DNA of 64,000 nucleotides. Source: an uncultured Bacilli bacterium (GTDB taxonomy: Bacteria; Bacillota_I; Bacilli_A; RF39; UBA660). The position numbers were made by a program, and so were the translations under genes. Shown in pieces: positions 51,941-60,676 of the stretch. The first letter of the stretch is position 1. Each line of letters begins with the position of its first letter. Where the stretch lies: contig CAKPTA010000003.1 in the NCBI GenBank assembly GCA_934190785.1, positions 1-64,000 on the forward strand, given 5' to 3'. The notes under the pieces are model-generated. The model saw nothing but the letters and a program-made list of their open reading frames with translations. It had not been told where the DNA came from and did no database searches.

Positions 51941-52636
51941 ATGAATCAAGATAGATTTGGAAATTTTATAAAAGAAATTAGAAAGAAATATAATTTAACA
52001 CAAAAAGAATTTGCTGATAGATATAATGTAACATATCAAGCTGTTAGCAAATGGGAAAATGGTAAGAATTTACCAGATGCTTCATTAATGAAACAAATAA
52101 GTAAAGATTTTGGATTAACATTAGATGAAATATATGATGGTAAATATAAAAAAAATAAAAGAATCATAGTTTATGTTATTTCTATAGTATTTTTAATTAT
52201 GATAATGTGTATTATTATGTGTGGATTATTGTTTCATAAGCCTTCTAATGATTTTAAATTTAAAACAGTAGAGACAACTTGTGATCAATTTAAAATATCA
52301 GGTACTGTTGCATATAATGATAAAAAATCAGCTATTTATATTTCTAATATTGAATATTGTGGTGGGAATGATACAGAAATTTATAAAAAAGTAGAATGTA
52401 TATTATATGAAAACCATGGTGATATAAACAAAAAAATAAGTTCAAATGAAATAAATGAAAATATAACGCTTGAAGAATATTTAAAAAACGTGACTTTTAG
52501 AATAGATAATTATCAAAAAGCTTGTATTGATTATAAAGATGGAAGTTTATATTTAACTATAAAAGCAACTAGTTTAAATAATAAAGTAACAACATATGAA
52601 GTACCTCTTAAATTAAATTCAAGTTGTAATACCTAA
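51941..52636 (+). CDS. XRE regulator with membrane segment and external domain
   Basis: 231 residues from ATG 51941, 9 bases after AGGATG; GTG 51932 is also in frame. Residues 8-62 form an XRE helix-turn-helix (IRKKYNLTQKEFADRYNVTY, then QAVSKWENGKNLPDASLM). One membrane helix spans about 71-95 (IIVYVISIVFLIMIMCIIMC), and 130 residues lie outside, with several Cys. A membrane-tethered DNA-binding protein may sense an external signal. It could regulate neighbouring surface genes; that is inference. Confidence 0.8.
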   Translation: MNQDRFGNFIKEIRKKYNLTQKEFADRYNVTYQAVSKWENGKNLPDASLMKQISKDFGLTLDEIYDGKYKKNKRIIVYVISIVFLIMIMCIIMCGLLFHKPSNDFKFKTVETTCDQFKISGTVAYNDKKSAIYISNIEYCGGNDTEIYKKVECILYENHGDINKKISSNEINENITLEEYLKNVTFRIDNYQKACIDYKDGSLYLTIKATSLNNKVTTYEVPLKLNSSCNT

Positions 52637-52659
52637 CTCAACCATAAGTTGAGTTTTTT
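52635..52659 (+). terminator. Intrinsic terminator
   Basis: AACTCAAC (52635-52642), loop CATAA, GTTGAGTT (52648-52655), then TTTT. Confidence 0.85.
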
Positions 52660-52718
52660 CAACTTCTTCGTTATTTTAATTTTAAAAAATTTAATTAAAA
52701 TTAATGATGGAGGTAATT

Positions 52719-54668
52719 ATGAAAAAGAGATTATTTATTGCAATTTTAACTTTATTATTAATAATTTTTTTATTCTTTTTAATACTAAAAAAAGAAAACT
52801 ATAAAAAGGCAGAAAATATTGAGAGTCTAGTAGAAAGGCAGGATAAAATAACAAATAATTTAAAAATAGATGGTTATACATTTGAAAATCCTAATATTAT
52901 AATAAATCCATATGAAATATCCCCTTTGACAGCATTAGTCATTTTTAAAACAGAAGAAAATGTTGAAATTAAAGTAACAATAAAAGGGATAGATGAATTA
53001 TCAACTTTTACACACACATTTGAAAAAGGAAGAGAACATTATCTTCCTATATATGGACTTTATGCTGATTATAATAATGAAATATTAATGGAGTATGATT
53101 TAAATGGAGAACATAAAAGTAAGATAATAAATATTAAAACTGATAAATTAGACAATAATATTGAATTAGCAGAGGTCGTAAATAAAAAAAGTGAAAAATT
53201 AACAAATGATTTATATTTTTATACACCGTCAAGTAGAGGTTATACTGTAGCTTATGATGTTAATGGAAGTGTTAGATGGTATTTGAAAATAAATGCTGTA
53301 TGGGAAATTAATAGACTAAAAAATGGACATTTGCTTTTAAGCACTGAACGATTAATTAATTTACCATATTATATGACAGGTTTATATGAAATGGATATGT
53401 TAGGTAAAGTATATACAGAATATAGTCTAGAAGGTGGATATCATCATGATTATTTTGAGTTACCTAGTGGAAACATATTAGTAGCGACAGATGATTTCAA
53501 TAATAAATATGGAACTGTTGAAGACATTATTGTTGAATTAGATAGAAATACTGGTGAAATAGTAAAAAAATATGACCTAAAGAATATTTTACCTATGAAA
53601 GATGGACAAAGTGAAAATTGGACAAGTTATGATTGGTTTCACAATAATTCTGTTTGGTATGATTTGAAGACAAATTCTATAACTCTTTCAGGTCGTCATC
53701 AAGATGCGGTTATTAATATTGATTATGAAACAGGAAAATTAAACTGGATTTTAGGTGATCCAACAAATTGGAGTGAAGAATATAAAAAATATTTTTTTAC
53801 TCCAATCTCAGATGATTTTGAATGGCAATGGAGTCAACATGCTGCTATGATAACAAAAGAGTGGTATGTGTTTTTACTTGATAATGGTAATAACAAATCA
53901 AAAAATAAAGAAGAATATATAAGTGCTAGTAATAGTTATACAAGAGGTGTTATGTATAAAATAGATACTGATAATATGACTATAATGCAAGTGTGGCAAT
54001 ATGGAAAAGAAAGAGGTAGCAGTTTTTATTCACCATATATTTCAGATGTTGACTATATAGATAAAAATCATTATATTGTTCATTCTGGTGGAATAGTATA
54101 TGTTAATGGAATAAATTCAAATCAACCAGCTGGTTTTAGTAAAAATGCTACTTTACTGTCAGATACAGTTGAACTTATAAATGATGAAGTTGTTTTTGAA
54201 TTAAAAATTAATACTAACAATTATAGAGTAGAAAAAATGAGCCTTTATCCTAATTATAATGAATTCAGTACTAAATTATCTAAAAGATTAGGTACTCTTG
54301 GTAAAACAAAAGTGACAAAAGAAAATGTTACATTTAATTTGAATAGTGCTGAAATAGATTCTAATTATAAAAAACATAATATATCAATAGAAAAAGAAAT
54401 AGATAGGCTAAAAATAGCAGGTCATTTTAAAAAAAGTGAAAAAGTTAATATAATATTAAAGAAAAATATGAAAGCAAAGTATTATGAAGTTAAGATTAGT
54501 AAAAAACCATACACAGCTTTATGTGTTGATTTATTCAAAGAAGAAGAAAATGAGGATGGACTTGATATTACTAAATATATAAATAGTGTTGGATTAAAAG
54601 GAAAATATGATATATATATTGAAATAAATTCTAAAATATATAATACAGATTTATATGTAGAATTTTAA
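52719..54668 (+). CDS. Aryl-sulfate sulfotransferase (ASST) family protein, membrane-anchored
   Basis: 649 residues from ATG 52719 with GGAGGT upstream. One N-terminal membrane helix (about 6-25) anchors it; the rest is external. The six-bladed propeller of ASST is shown by HHDYFELPSGNILVATDDF, SYDWFHNNSVWYDLKTNSIT and GRHQDAVINIDYETGKLNWI. ASST enzymes move sulfate between phenolic compounds, with catalytic His residues; candidates are in HHDYF, DWFHNN and WSQHAA. The last 200 residues are a beta-rich extra domain. A role in sulfated host or dietary phenols is possible. Confidence 0.82.
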   Translation: MKKRLFIAILTLLLIIFLFFLILKKENYKKAENIESLVERQDKITNNLKIDGYTFENPNIIINPYEISPLTALVIFKTEENVEIKVTIKGIDELSTFTHTFEKGREHYLPIYGLYADYNNEILMEYDLNGEHKSKIINIKTDKLDNNIELAEVVNKKSEKLTNDLYFYTPSSRGYTVAYDVNGSVRWYLKINAVWEINRLKNGHLLLSTERLINLPYYMTGLYEMDMLGKVYTEYSLEGGYHHDYFELPSGNILVATDDFNNKYGTVEDIIVELDRNTGEIVKKYDLKNILPMKDGQSENWTSYDWFHNNSVWYDLKTNSITLSGRHQDAVINIDYETGKLNWILGDPTNWSEEYKKYFFTPISDDFEWQWSQHAAMITKEWYVFLLDNGNNKSKNKEEYISASNSYTRGVMYKIDTDNMTIMQVWQYGKERGSSFYSPYISDVDYIDKNHYIVHSGGIVYVNGINSNQPAGFSKNATLLSDTVELINDEVVFELKINTNNYRVEKMSLYPNYNEFSTKLSKRLGTLGKTKVTKENVTFNLNSAEIDSNYKKHNISIEKEIDRLKIAGHFKKSEKVNIILKKNMKAKYYEVKISKKPYTALCVDLFKEEENEDGLDITKYINSVGLKGKYDIYIEINSKIYNTDLYVEF

Positions 54669-54716
54669 TGTTGCTAAAATAAATACAATATAGTATGATT
54701 ATGCTAGAGGTATTGT

Positions 54717-55355
54717 ATGAAAGAGAAGTATATAAATTATTTAAACAACAAATATTCATTTGATAAGTTAACATGGGCAGGAATATTTTCATTAATAATA
54801 GTTATAGCCGGAGTTTTTGGATTTTTATATGAATATATATTTTATTATTTTAATGGTGGTATGAAAGAATTTTATTGGAGAGGGGGGAATTTTCTTCCAT
54901 GGATTAATATATATGCAACAGGTTCAATAATGATATATATATTGACTTATAAATATAAGAAAAATCCATTAAAAATATTTTTAATAAGCTTTATTTCTTG
55001 TGGAATACTAGAATATTTTTCAGGACTTGGAATGTATATTATTGGTAATGGAATGAGATGCTGGGATTATAATAATGAAATATTAAATTTTATGAATATT
55101 AATGGATTTGTGTGTTTAAGAAGTGTTTCATTTTTTGGACTTTCAGCTTTGCTATTAATGTATGTAATTTTTCCTATGTGCTTTTATTTGGCTAAACACA
55201 TGAATAAAAAAGTATTTTTAACAATAAGTTTTAGTTTATGTACTATTATTATGATAGATGAATTTTATAACTTATTATTTGCTAGACTTTTTAAATTACC
55301 ACGAGCCTCTACTATTTATAAAAAAATAGGAGTTCATTATGTAAGTTTTAAATAA
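54717..55355 (+). CDS. Membrane protein, CmpB (PF06541-type) family
   Basis: 212 residues with five or six membrane helices. GVFGFLYEYIFYYFNGGMKE, WINIYATGSIMIYIL, CGILEYFSGLGMYI and WDYNNEILNFMNINGFVCLR follow the pattern of the putative ABC-transporter CmpB family. AGAGGT precedes the ATG. A second member lies at 56538. The function is not established; the ABC-transporter name is historical. Confidence 0.75.
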   Translation: MKEKYINYLNNKYSFDKLTWAGIFSLIIVIAGVFGFLYEYIFYYFNGGMKEFYWRGGNFLPWINIYATGSIMIYILTYKYKKNPLKIFLISFISCGILEYFSGLGMYIIGNGMRCWDYNNEILNFMNINGFVCLRSVSFFGLSALLLMYVIFPMCFYLAKHMNKKVFLTISFSLCTIIMIDEFYNLLFARLFKLPRASTIYKKIGVHYVSFK

Positions 55356-55386
55356 AAAAATATGTTAAAATAAGTATGGTGAGGGT

Positions 55387-56415
55387 ATGTATACTATTTA
55401 TGATTATTTAAAATATTACAAAGATGTATCTTTAGAAAATGTAACTTGGAATGATATTGATAATTTATTATGCTCTATTTTAATTTATTTACCATTAGAC
55501 AGTTTTACTAATGCTAAAACATTAGAAAAAATATATGATGACATAAAATTAAAGCCTGAGTTATTGCTAGGAGAAATGAGTACGCAGGCTTACAAGTTAT
55601 TAGAAATTATTATTAATTCTAAACGTTATTTACATCTTAAAATGATTGACTTGGTTTCTATTAAAAATAATGATACTCAATTTTGTGCAGCAACTTTTAA
55701 AAACGGAAGTACAGTTGTTGTTAGTTTTAGAGGAACAGATGGTTCAGTAATAGGATGGATTGAAAATATTCGAATATCATATAAATGTCCGACATTTACT
55801 CAAAGTCTTGCAATGGATTATTTGACAAATAGTGTAAAGAAATATGAGAGTAATACTATATATGTTACTGGTCACTCTAAAGGTGGAAATTTGGCTATGG
55901 CAAGTGCTATGGAACTTTCTTGTGATTTATTTTCTAAAGTAAGAAAAGTATATAATTTTGATGGTCCTGGTTTTCGTAAAACGGAGTTTGAAAGTTCAAA
56001 GTATAGTAGACTTTGTAAAAAACTTGTTAATATTATCCCAGAATCATCAGCTGTTGGAATATTACTTAACAATAAAAATTATATGGTTATAAAAAGCAGT
56101 TCATTTGCCTTAGAACAACACTATCCAATATCATGGAATTTATTTGGTCAATTTTTTATACCAAGTACATTATCTGGCTTGAGTAAACGATTACATGAAA
56201 GTACAACAATTAAAATTGATTCTATAGATTATAAATTATTAGAAGATACATTTGAAGCAATGTTTAAAAGTTTGAATGTTGACTATACATCTCATACTAA
56301 GTTTAGCATTGCTGATTTAAAAAATATGGTTAAAAATATGCGTATATATAATCCAGATATTGTCAAATATATAGATACAATTATAGATGCATTAATTAGC
56401 ATTACAAAAAAGTAA
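55387..56415 (+). CDS. DUF2974/Mbeg1-like alpha/beta hydrolase
   Basis: 342 residues. The lipase-type nucleophile elbow is YVTGHSKGGNLAMASA with S164, preceded by VVVSFRGTDGSVIGWIEN. This fits the DUF2974 family (Mbeg1-like) common in gut Firmicutes. No signal peptide is visible, so it is cytoplasmic. It lies between two CmpB-family genes and ends at a strong terminator. The substrate is unknown. Confidence 0.82.
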   Translation: MYTIYDYLKYYKDVSLENVTWNDIDNLLCSILIYLPLDSFTNAKTLEKIYDDIKLKPELLLGEMSTQAYKLLEIIINSKRYLHLKMIDLVSIKNNDTQFCAATFKNGSTVVVSFRGTDGSVIGWIENIRISYKCPTFTQSLAMDYLTNSVKKYESNTIYVTGHSKGGNLAMASAMELSCDLFSKVRKVYNFDGPGFRKTEFESSKYSRLCKKLVNIIPESSAVGILLNNKNYMVIKSSSFALEQHYPISWNLFGQFFIPSTLSGLSKRLHESTTIKIDSIDYKLLEDTFEAMFKSLNVDYTSHTKFSIADLKNMVKNMRIYNPDIVKYIDTIIDALISITKK

Positions 56416-56439
56416 AAATATTAAATAATATATAAATTT

Positions 56440-56465
56440 TTGATAACAATCGTTATCTTTTTTTA
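56440..56465 (+). terminator. Intrinsic terminator
   Basis: GATAAC (56442-56447), loop AATC, GTTATC (56452-56457), then seven T. Confidence 0.85.
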
Positions 56466-56537
56466 TAATTTAATATTTGACTTTATTTGCTTTTTTAATA
56501 TATAAATCTTATAATATATCTGAAGGTAGGTAATAAT

Positions 56538-57254
56538 ATGAATTTGTTTTTGAATTTTATTTTTATATTTTATATTGGAAGTACAGCAGGATGGATAATT
56601 GAACTAATATTTAGAAGAATTGTACATGGTTCTTTCGTTAATCCAGGTGCGCTAATTGGGCCATATCTTCCTATATATGGGTTTGGGTTATGTGCATTAA
56701 CAGCAATTTATTTATTGTTTGCTAATATGAACTGTCCTCCTATAGTGATTATCCTTCTTATGGGACTTTCTATGACTGTAATTGAATTTATTGGTGGATT
56801 AACATTTGTTAATAAACCAGTTAAATTATGGGATTATAGTAATGAATGGGGAAATTATAAAGGCATAATTTGTCCATTGTTTTCATTTATTTGGACTGTT
56901 ATAGGAGCGTTTTATTATTATGTTTTAGCTGGGTTTATATTAGATAAATTAGAATGGTTTAATAACAATTTATCATTTTCGTTTATCTTAGGAATTTTTT
57001 CTGGAATAATATTAATTGATTTTATTTATTCAAATAAAATTTTATCTAAAATAAGAAAATATGCTGCTGATAATAATATAGAAGTTAGATATGAAGAACT
57101 TAAGACACAAATAAGAGAATTTGAGAAACAAAGAGAAAGAAAACATACTTTTATGTTTACACCTAATCCATCTCTTGATTTAAAAGAATATGTAAAAAAA
57201 TATAGAAAAGTAAATAAAAAAGCAAAGAAAAGAAAAAATAGTATATTTACGTAA
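56538..57254 (+). CDS. Membrane protein, CmpB (PF06541-type) family
   Basis: 238 residues. Membrane helices carry GSTAGWIIELIFRRIVHGSF, NPGALIGPYLPIYGFG and KLWDYSNEWGNYKGIICPLF, the strongest CmpB-family signatures. About 75 C-terminal residues form a charged cytoplasmic coiled helix, ending in a very basic tail. A paralogue lies at 54717 with a hydrolase gene between them. Confidence 0.8.
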   Translation: MNLFLNFIFIFYIGSTAGWIIELIFRRIVHGSFVNPGALIGPYLPIYGFGLCALTAIYLLFANMNCPPIVIILLMGLSMTVIEFIGGLTFVNKPVKLWDYSNEWGNYKGIICPLFSFIWTVIGAFYYYVLAGFILDKLEWFNNNLSFSFILGIFSGIILIDFIYSNKILSKIRKYAADNNIEVRYEELKTQIREFEKQRERKHTFMFTPNPSLDLKEYVKKYRKVNKKAKKRKNSIFT

Positions 57255-57290
57255 AGAGATAATTTATAAAAAATAATTTTATTCTAATAA

Positions 57291-57330
57291 TTGACAGATG
57301 AAAATGGCTGTGCTATCATCTAGATGATAG
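57291..57330 (+). promoter_or_regulatory. Consensus promoter with operator-like palindrome
   Basis: TTGACA (57291-57296), 17 bases, TATCAT (57314-57319) with TGC extension. An 18-base perfect palindrome, CTATCATCTAGATGATAG (57313-57330), covers the -10 and the likely start point, the place of a repressor operator. A second short palindrome, ATAACGTTAT, follows at 57332. Confidence 0.65.
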
Positions 57331-57358
57331 GATAACGTTATTATAGGAGGATGTTATT

Positions 57359-58276
57359 ATGAAAAAAATATTTAAAACAGCAATTCTTAGTTTAAGTGCT
57401 TTAATAGCTATACCAAGTATTGCTAAAGCTGCTCCAACCGAAGGAACTGATTGGGCAAAAGTTGTTGCTAGAATGGATAATAATTCATATATTCAACAAT
57501 TAAAGAAAAATAGTACAGTTTCAATTGTAAGCGATGATTCTAAAATGGTTGTGACTGTAGTAACAGAAAAATTAACACAAGATGGAAAACTTATTGGTGA
57601 TGTTAATGGGGATTCTAAGATTACTGCCGAAGATGCTGATTTAATTCAAAAATATATATTAGGTAGCGTTGAATTAAGCAGTGATGAATTAAAAATTGCC
57701 GATGTTAATGGTGACAACATTGTTGATGCTCTTGATATGGAAGCTATTCAAAAACATGTAAATGGAAGCCAACTAATACAAACAAAATATACTTTAACAT
57801 ACCGTCAAGCTAATAACATTGTTACATTTTTAAGTGAAAATAGTAATGATTCATATTTAGCAACAGTAGAGGCATATGTAAATAATGCTCTTATCTCATC
57901 TACTGCTGAATATTATGGATATGATGTTGAAAAGTTTATGTCATGGTTAAATAAAACTGATTCTTCAAAATTAACAATTGGTAATGATGGAATTGAATTT
58001 ACAACATATACTGTATCTGGAATTGTTTCAATGAAAAAATTACAAATTAATGTAGAATGTGGAATTTCTTCATATATACCTGAGAAAGATCCTGAACCAA
58101 CTCCAACACCAGAGCCAACTCCAACACCAGAACCAACACCTGAAGAAAATGTTGAAACTAAAGTCGAAAATCCCCAAACAGGATTATATATTTCATTAAC
58201 ATCAGCAGGTTTATTAGCAGTTGCTGGAATAACTTTAGTTTTTTCTAAAAAGAAAAATTATTTTAATAAAATTTAA
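57359..58276 (+). CDS. Cell-wall-anchored dockerin protein (NPQTG signal)
   Basis: 305 residues with AGGAGG before ATG. Residues 1-24 are a signal peptide. Residues 78-137 are a type I dockerin with two calcium-binding duplicated segments: GDVNGDSKITAEDADLIQKY and ADVNGDNIVDALDMEAIQKH. A domain of about 100 residues with one Cys follows, then a Pro-Thr-Glu linker (245-262). The end has the sortase-type sequence N271-PQTG, a hydrophobic helix (277-295) and KKK, so it is probably fixed to the wall. Dockerins bind cohesins in cellulosomes and other surface complexes. No cohesin gene is in the window. Confidence 0.85.
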   Translation: MKKIFKTAILSLSALIAIPSIAKAAPTEGTDWAKVVARMDNNSYIQQLKKNSTVSIVSDDSKMVVTVVTEKLTQDGKLIGDVNGDSKITAEDADLIQKYILGSVELSSDELKIADVNGDNIVDALDMEAIQKHVNGSQLIQTKYTLTYRQANNIVTFLSENSNDSYLATVEAYVNNALISSTAEYYGYDVEKFMSWLNKTDSSKLTIGNDGIEFTTYTVSGIVSMKKLQINVECGISSYIPEKDPEPTPTPEPTPTPEPTPEENVETKVENPQTGLYISLTSAGLLAVAGITLVFSKKKNYFNKI

Positions 58277-58299
58277 AAATCTGTTAAACAGATTTTTTT
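58276..58299 (+). terminator. Intrinsic terminator
   Basis: AAAATCTGT (58276-58284), loop TAA, ACAGATTTT (58288-58296), then TTT. Confidence 0.85.
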
Positions 58300-58372
58300 C
58301 TTTCTTTTAAGAAAATCTTTTAATTTTTCTGAATTTGATATATACTATAAATATAAAAATAGGGGTGATATT

Positions 58373-59956
58373 GTGATACTTAGGAAGCCATTTGCTATTT
58401 TAATAAAGAATTTTAAAAAAATTCATTTTTTACTAACTATATGTGCTTTTTATTTAGTATATAGAACTAGTGTTATACTAAGTTTTTATAATGAATATAT
58501 TTCTTCTTATACCTCTGTTATAGGAACCGATTTAACAGGAAATCTTTTTAATGGTTTAATGTATATATCAATATTTATTTTATTAGTGGGCTCACTAATT
58601 ATTTTAGGATTGATGTTGTTTAAACATAAACCAGTTAAATTATATATTTTTAATATTGTAACCTACATTGCTGTTGCTGTAATATATGCTGTTACATATT
58701 CAGTAACAAGTAGCCTTGAAATTGGACTTGTAGATATAAGAACTTTAAAAGTAATAGATGATTTATTAACTACCTTATTTGCTGTTCAAACATTATCACT
58801 AATTATTTTAGCTATTAGAGCAACTGGCTTTGATATTAAAAAATTTAATTTTGTTAAGGATTTAGAAGAACTTGAAATAAATGATGTTGATAATGAAGAA
58901 TTTGAAGTAAATGTTGACTTGGATTCCGATAAATGGAAAAGAAAATTAAATCGTATTGCAAGACATACTAAATATGTTTATAAAGAAAACAAGCTTCTTT
59001 TAACGATACTTTTTGTACTTGTTATTGGTATAAGTTCTACTATTATTTATGTAAATGTCGGTATATATAATAAAACATATACAAAAAATGAGACCTTTAA
59101 TTCAAGTGTATTTACATTGAGACTAAGCGATAGTTATAGTACAAATGAAGATGTAGAAGGAAATGAACTATTTAAAGAAGAATCGTTAGTAGCTGTTTTA
59201 GTTGATGTTAAAAACAATAGTTCAAAGGATAAAACGTTAGATTCTGCACGTTTTGTTTTAAAGGTTAAGGATCACTATTTTTATCATTTACCAGAGTATC
59301 GTGAAAAAGTATCTGATCTTGGTATTGCTTATAACAATCAAGTTATATCATCTAATTTTACAAAATATATGTTTATATATAAAATACCAACTGGATTTTT
59401 AAATGAAAAAATGACCTTACAATATACAGACTATTCAGATAAAATAATTAAAATAGAAGTTAAACCAATTAATTTAGATGAAAAAAAAGAGGATGTAATA
59501 TTAAATTTAAAAGATACAATCGATTTTACAGATAGCATATTATCTGGGGTCAAATTGACATTAAATAATTTTTATATTGATCGCACTATGAAAGTAACAT
59601 ATGACTACTGTATATCAGAAGAGTGTTATCCATCCAGTGAATATTTGATTCCAACGTATACTGGTATTAGTAGAAAAGCATTGTTATTTTTAGAAGGTAC
59701 ATTGGAATGGAATGACAAATTACCGATTAGTAAAATGAACGAAATTAATGAACTAATAACTAAGTTTGGAAAGGTTCATTATACAATAAATGGTATGGAA
59801 TATACGTCAGATATACCATTGAAAGTTGTTAAGCCAAATAAAATGATATTAAAAAATATGTGTTATTTAGAAGTACCAGAAGAAGCATTATCAGCTACTA
59901 ACATTAAACTTGTCTTTCATGTAAGAAATAGAACGTATATATATAATGTTAAATGA
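58373..59956 (+). CDS. Polytopic membrane protein with external beta domain
   Basis: 527 residues from GTG 58373, preceded by AGGGGTGA. Four membrane helices lie in residues 15-150, an acidic cytoplasmic segment (LEELEINDVDNEEFEVNVD) follows, and a fifth helix is near 208-228. About 300 residues then lie outside as beta-rich domains (EESLVAVLVDVKNNSSKDKT resembles DUF4352-type folds). Two Cys (CISEEC) are in the external part. The family is not recognised. It precedes the cysteine-rich operon. Confidence 0.65.
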   Translation: MILRKPFAILIKNFKKIHFLLTICAFYLVYRTSVILSFYNEYISSYTSVIGTDLTGNLFNGLMYISIFILLVGSLIILGLMLFKHKPVKLYIFNIVTYIAVAVIYAVTYSVTSSLEIGLVDIRTLKVIDDLLTTLFAVQTLSLIILAIRATGFDIKKFNFVKDLEELEINDVDNEEFEVNVDLDSDKWKRKLNRIARHTKYVYKENKLLLTILFVLVIGISSTIIYVNVGIYNKTYTKNETFNSSVFTLRLSDSYSTNEDVEGNELFKEESLVAVLVDVKNNSSKDKTLDSARFVLKVKDHYFYHLPEYREKVSDLGIAYNNQVISSNFTKYMFIYKIPTGFLNEKMTLQYTDYSDKIIKIEVKPINLDEKKEDVILNLKDTIDFTDSILSGVKLTLNNFYIDRTMKVTYDYCISEECYPSSEYLIPTYTGISRKALLFLEGTLEWNDKLPISKMNEINELITKFGKVHYTINGMEYTSDIPLKVVKPNKMILKNMCYLEVPEEALSATNIKLVFHVRNRTYIYNVK

Positions 59957-59977
59957 TGTAAATAAATGGAAAAATGG

Positions 59978-60005
59978 TTGTTTGTAATATAAAATATGTT
60001 ATAAT
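59978..60005 (+). promoter_or_regulatory. Promoter of the cysteine-rich operon
   Basis: TTGTTT (59978-59983), 16 bases, TATAAT (60000-60005) with TG extension. Confidence 0.6.
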
Positions 60006-60023
60006 AGAAGGGAGAAAACACAG

Positions 60024-60665
60024 ATGAACAAAAAAAATATATTGTATCTTTTAATAATTTTAATATTTATTTGTTTTCCAAAAAATATTTTGGCGGCAAG
60101 ATGTGATAATAAAGAAAAAATAAAATTAGCTTCACTTGCTCAAAATATTTCATTTACTTATGATTATACAGAAGAAAATCATCAAGTTTCCTTTTATATC
60201 ATATTCACAAATTTACAACCAGGGTTAAAAATTAAAGATGTTAGTAATAATAGAGAATATACATATAATGGAAATGAAATGACTCTCTACGGTTATAACC
60301 CAAGCAGTAATTATCGCTTTGATGTATATGCTGATACAACATGCAAAGATAGATTATATTCTCACTATGTTACAACACCAGGATATAATCCATATTATGA
60401 CAATATCTTATGTGAAGGAGTAACTGCTAGTATATGCCAAAAATGGGCAACCATTAATTATGACTATGGTACATTTGTAAATGAAGTTAATAAATATAAA
60501 AGTGATAACACCGTTAAAACAGATAGGAATGAAGAAAAAGTAATGGGAATATATGACTATATATTCAAATTTATAACAAATTATTATTATATTATATTTC
60601 CTATAATAATTATTCTTGGAACAACAGGAATTATAATGTTAAGAAGAAAAGATGACCTATTTTAG
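60024..60665 (+). CDS. Exported single-pass membrane protein
   Basis: 213 residues with AAGGGAG before ATG. A signal peptide (1-24, ending ILAA) is followed by an external domain of about 150 residues with four Cys (ARCDN, TTCKD, ILCEG, SICQK) and a Tyr-rich PGYNPYYDN loop. A C-terminal helix (about 186-205) with RRKDD anchors it. It is the first gene of an operon continuing with the 948-residue secreted protein 11 bases downstream. Confidence 0.65.
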   Translation: MNKKNILYLLIILIFICFPKNILAARCDNKEKIKLASLAQNISFTYDYTEENHQVSFYIIFTNLQPGLKIKDVSNNREYTYNGNEMTLYGYNPSSNYRFDVYADTTCKDRLYSHYVTTPGYNPYYDNILCEGVTASICQKWATINYDYGTFVNEVNKYKSDNTVKTDRNEEKVMGIYDYIFKFITNYYYIIFPIIIILGTTGIIMLRRKDDLF

Positions 60666-60676
60666 GGGGATGATTT

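Noticed and set aside
58085..58143. Short direct repeats coding for Pro-Thr-Glu as a possible CRISPR or satellite
   Set aside because: The repeat is in frame inside the dockerin protein and encodes a standard wall-spanning linker; there are no spacers.
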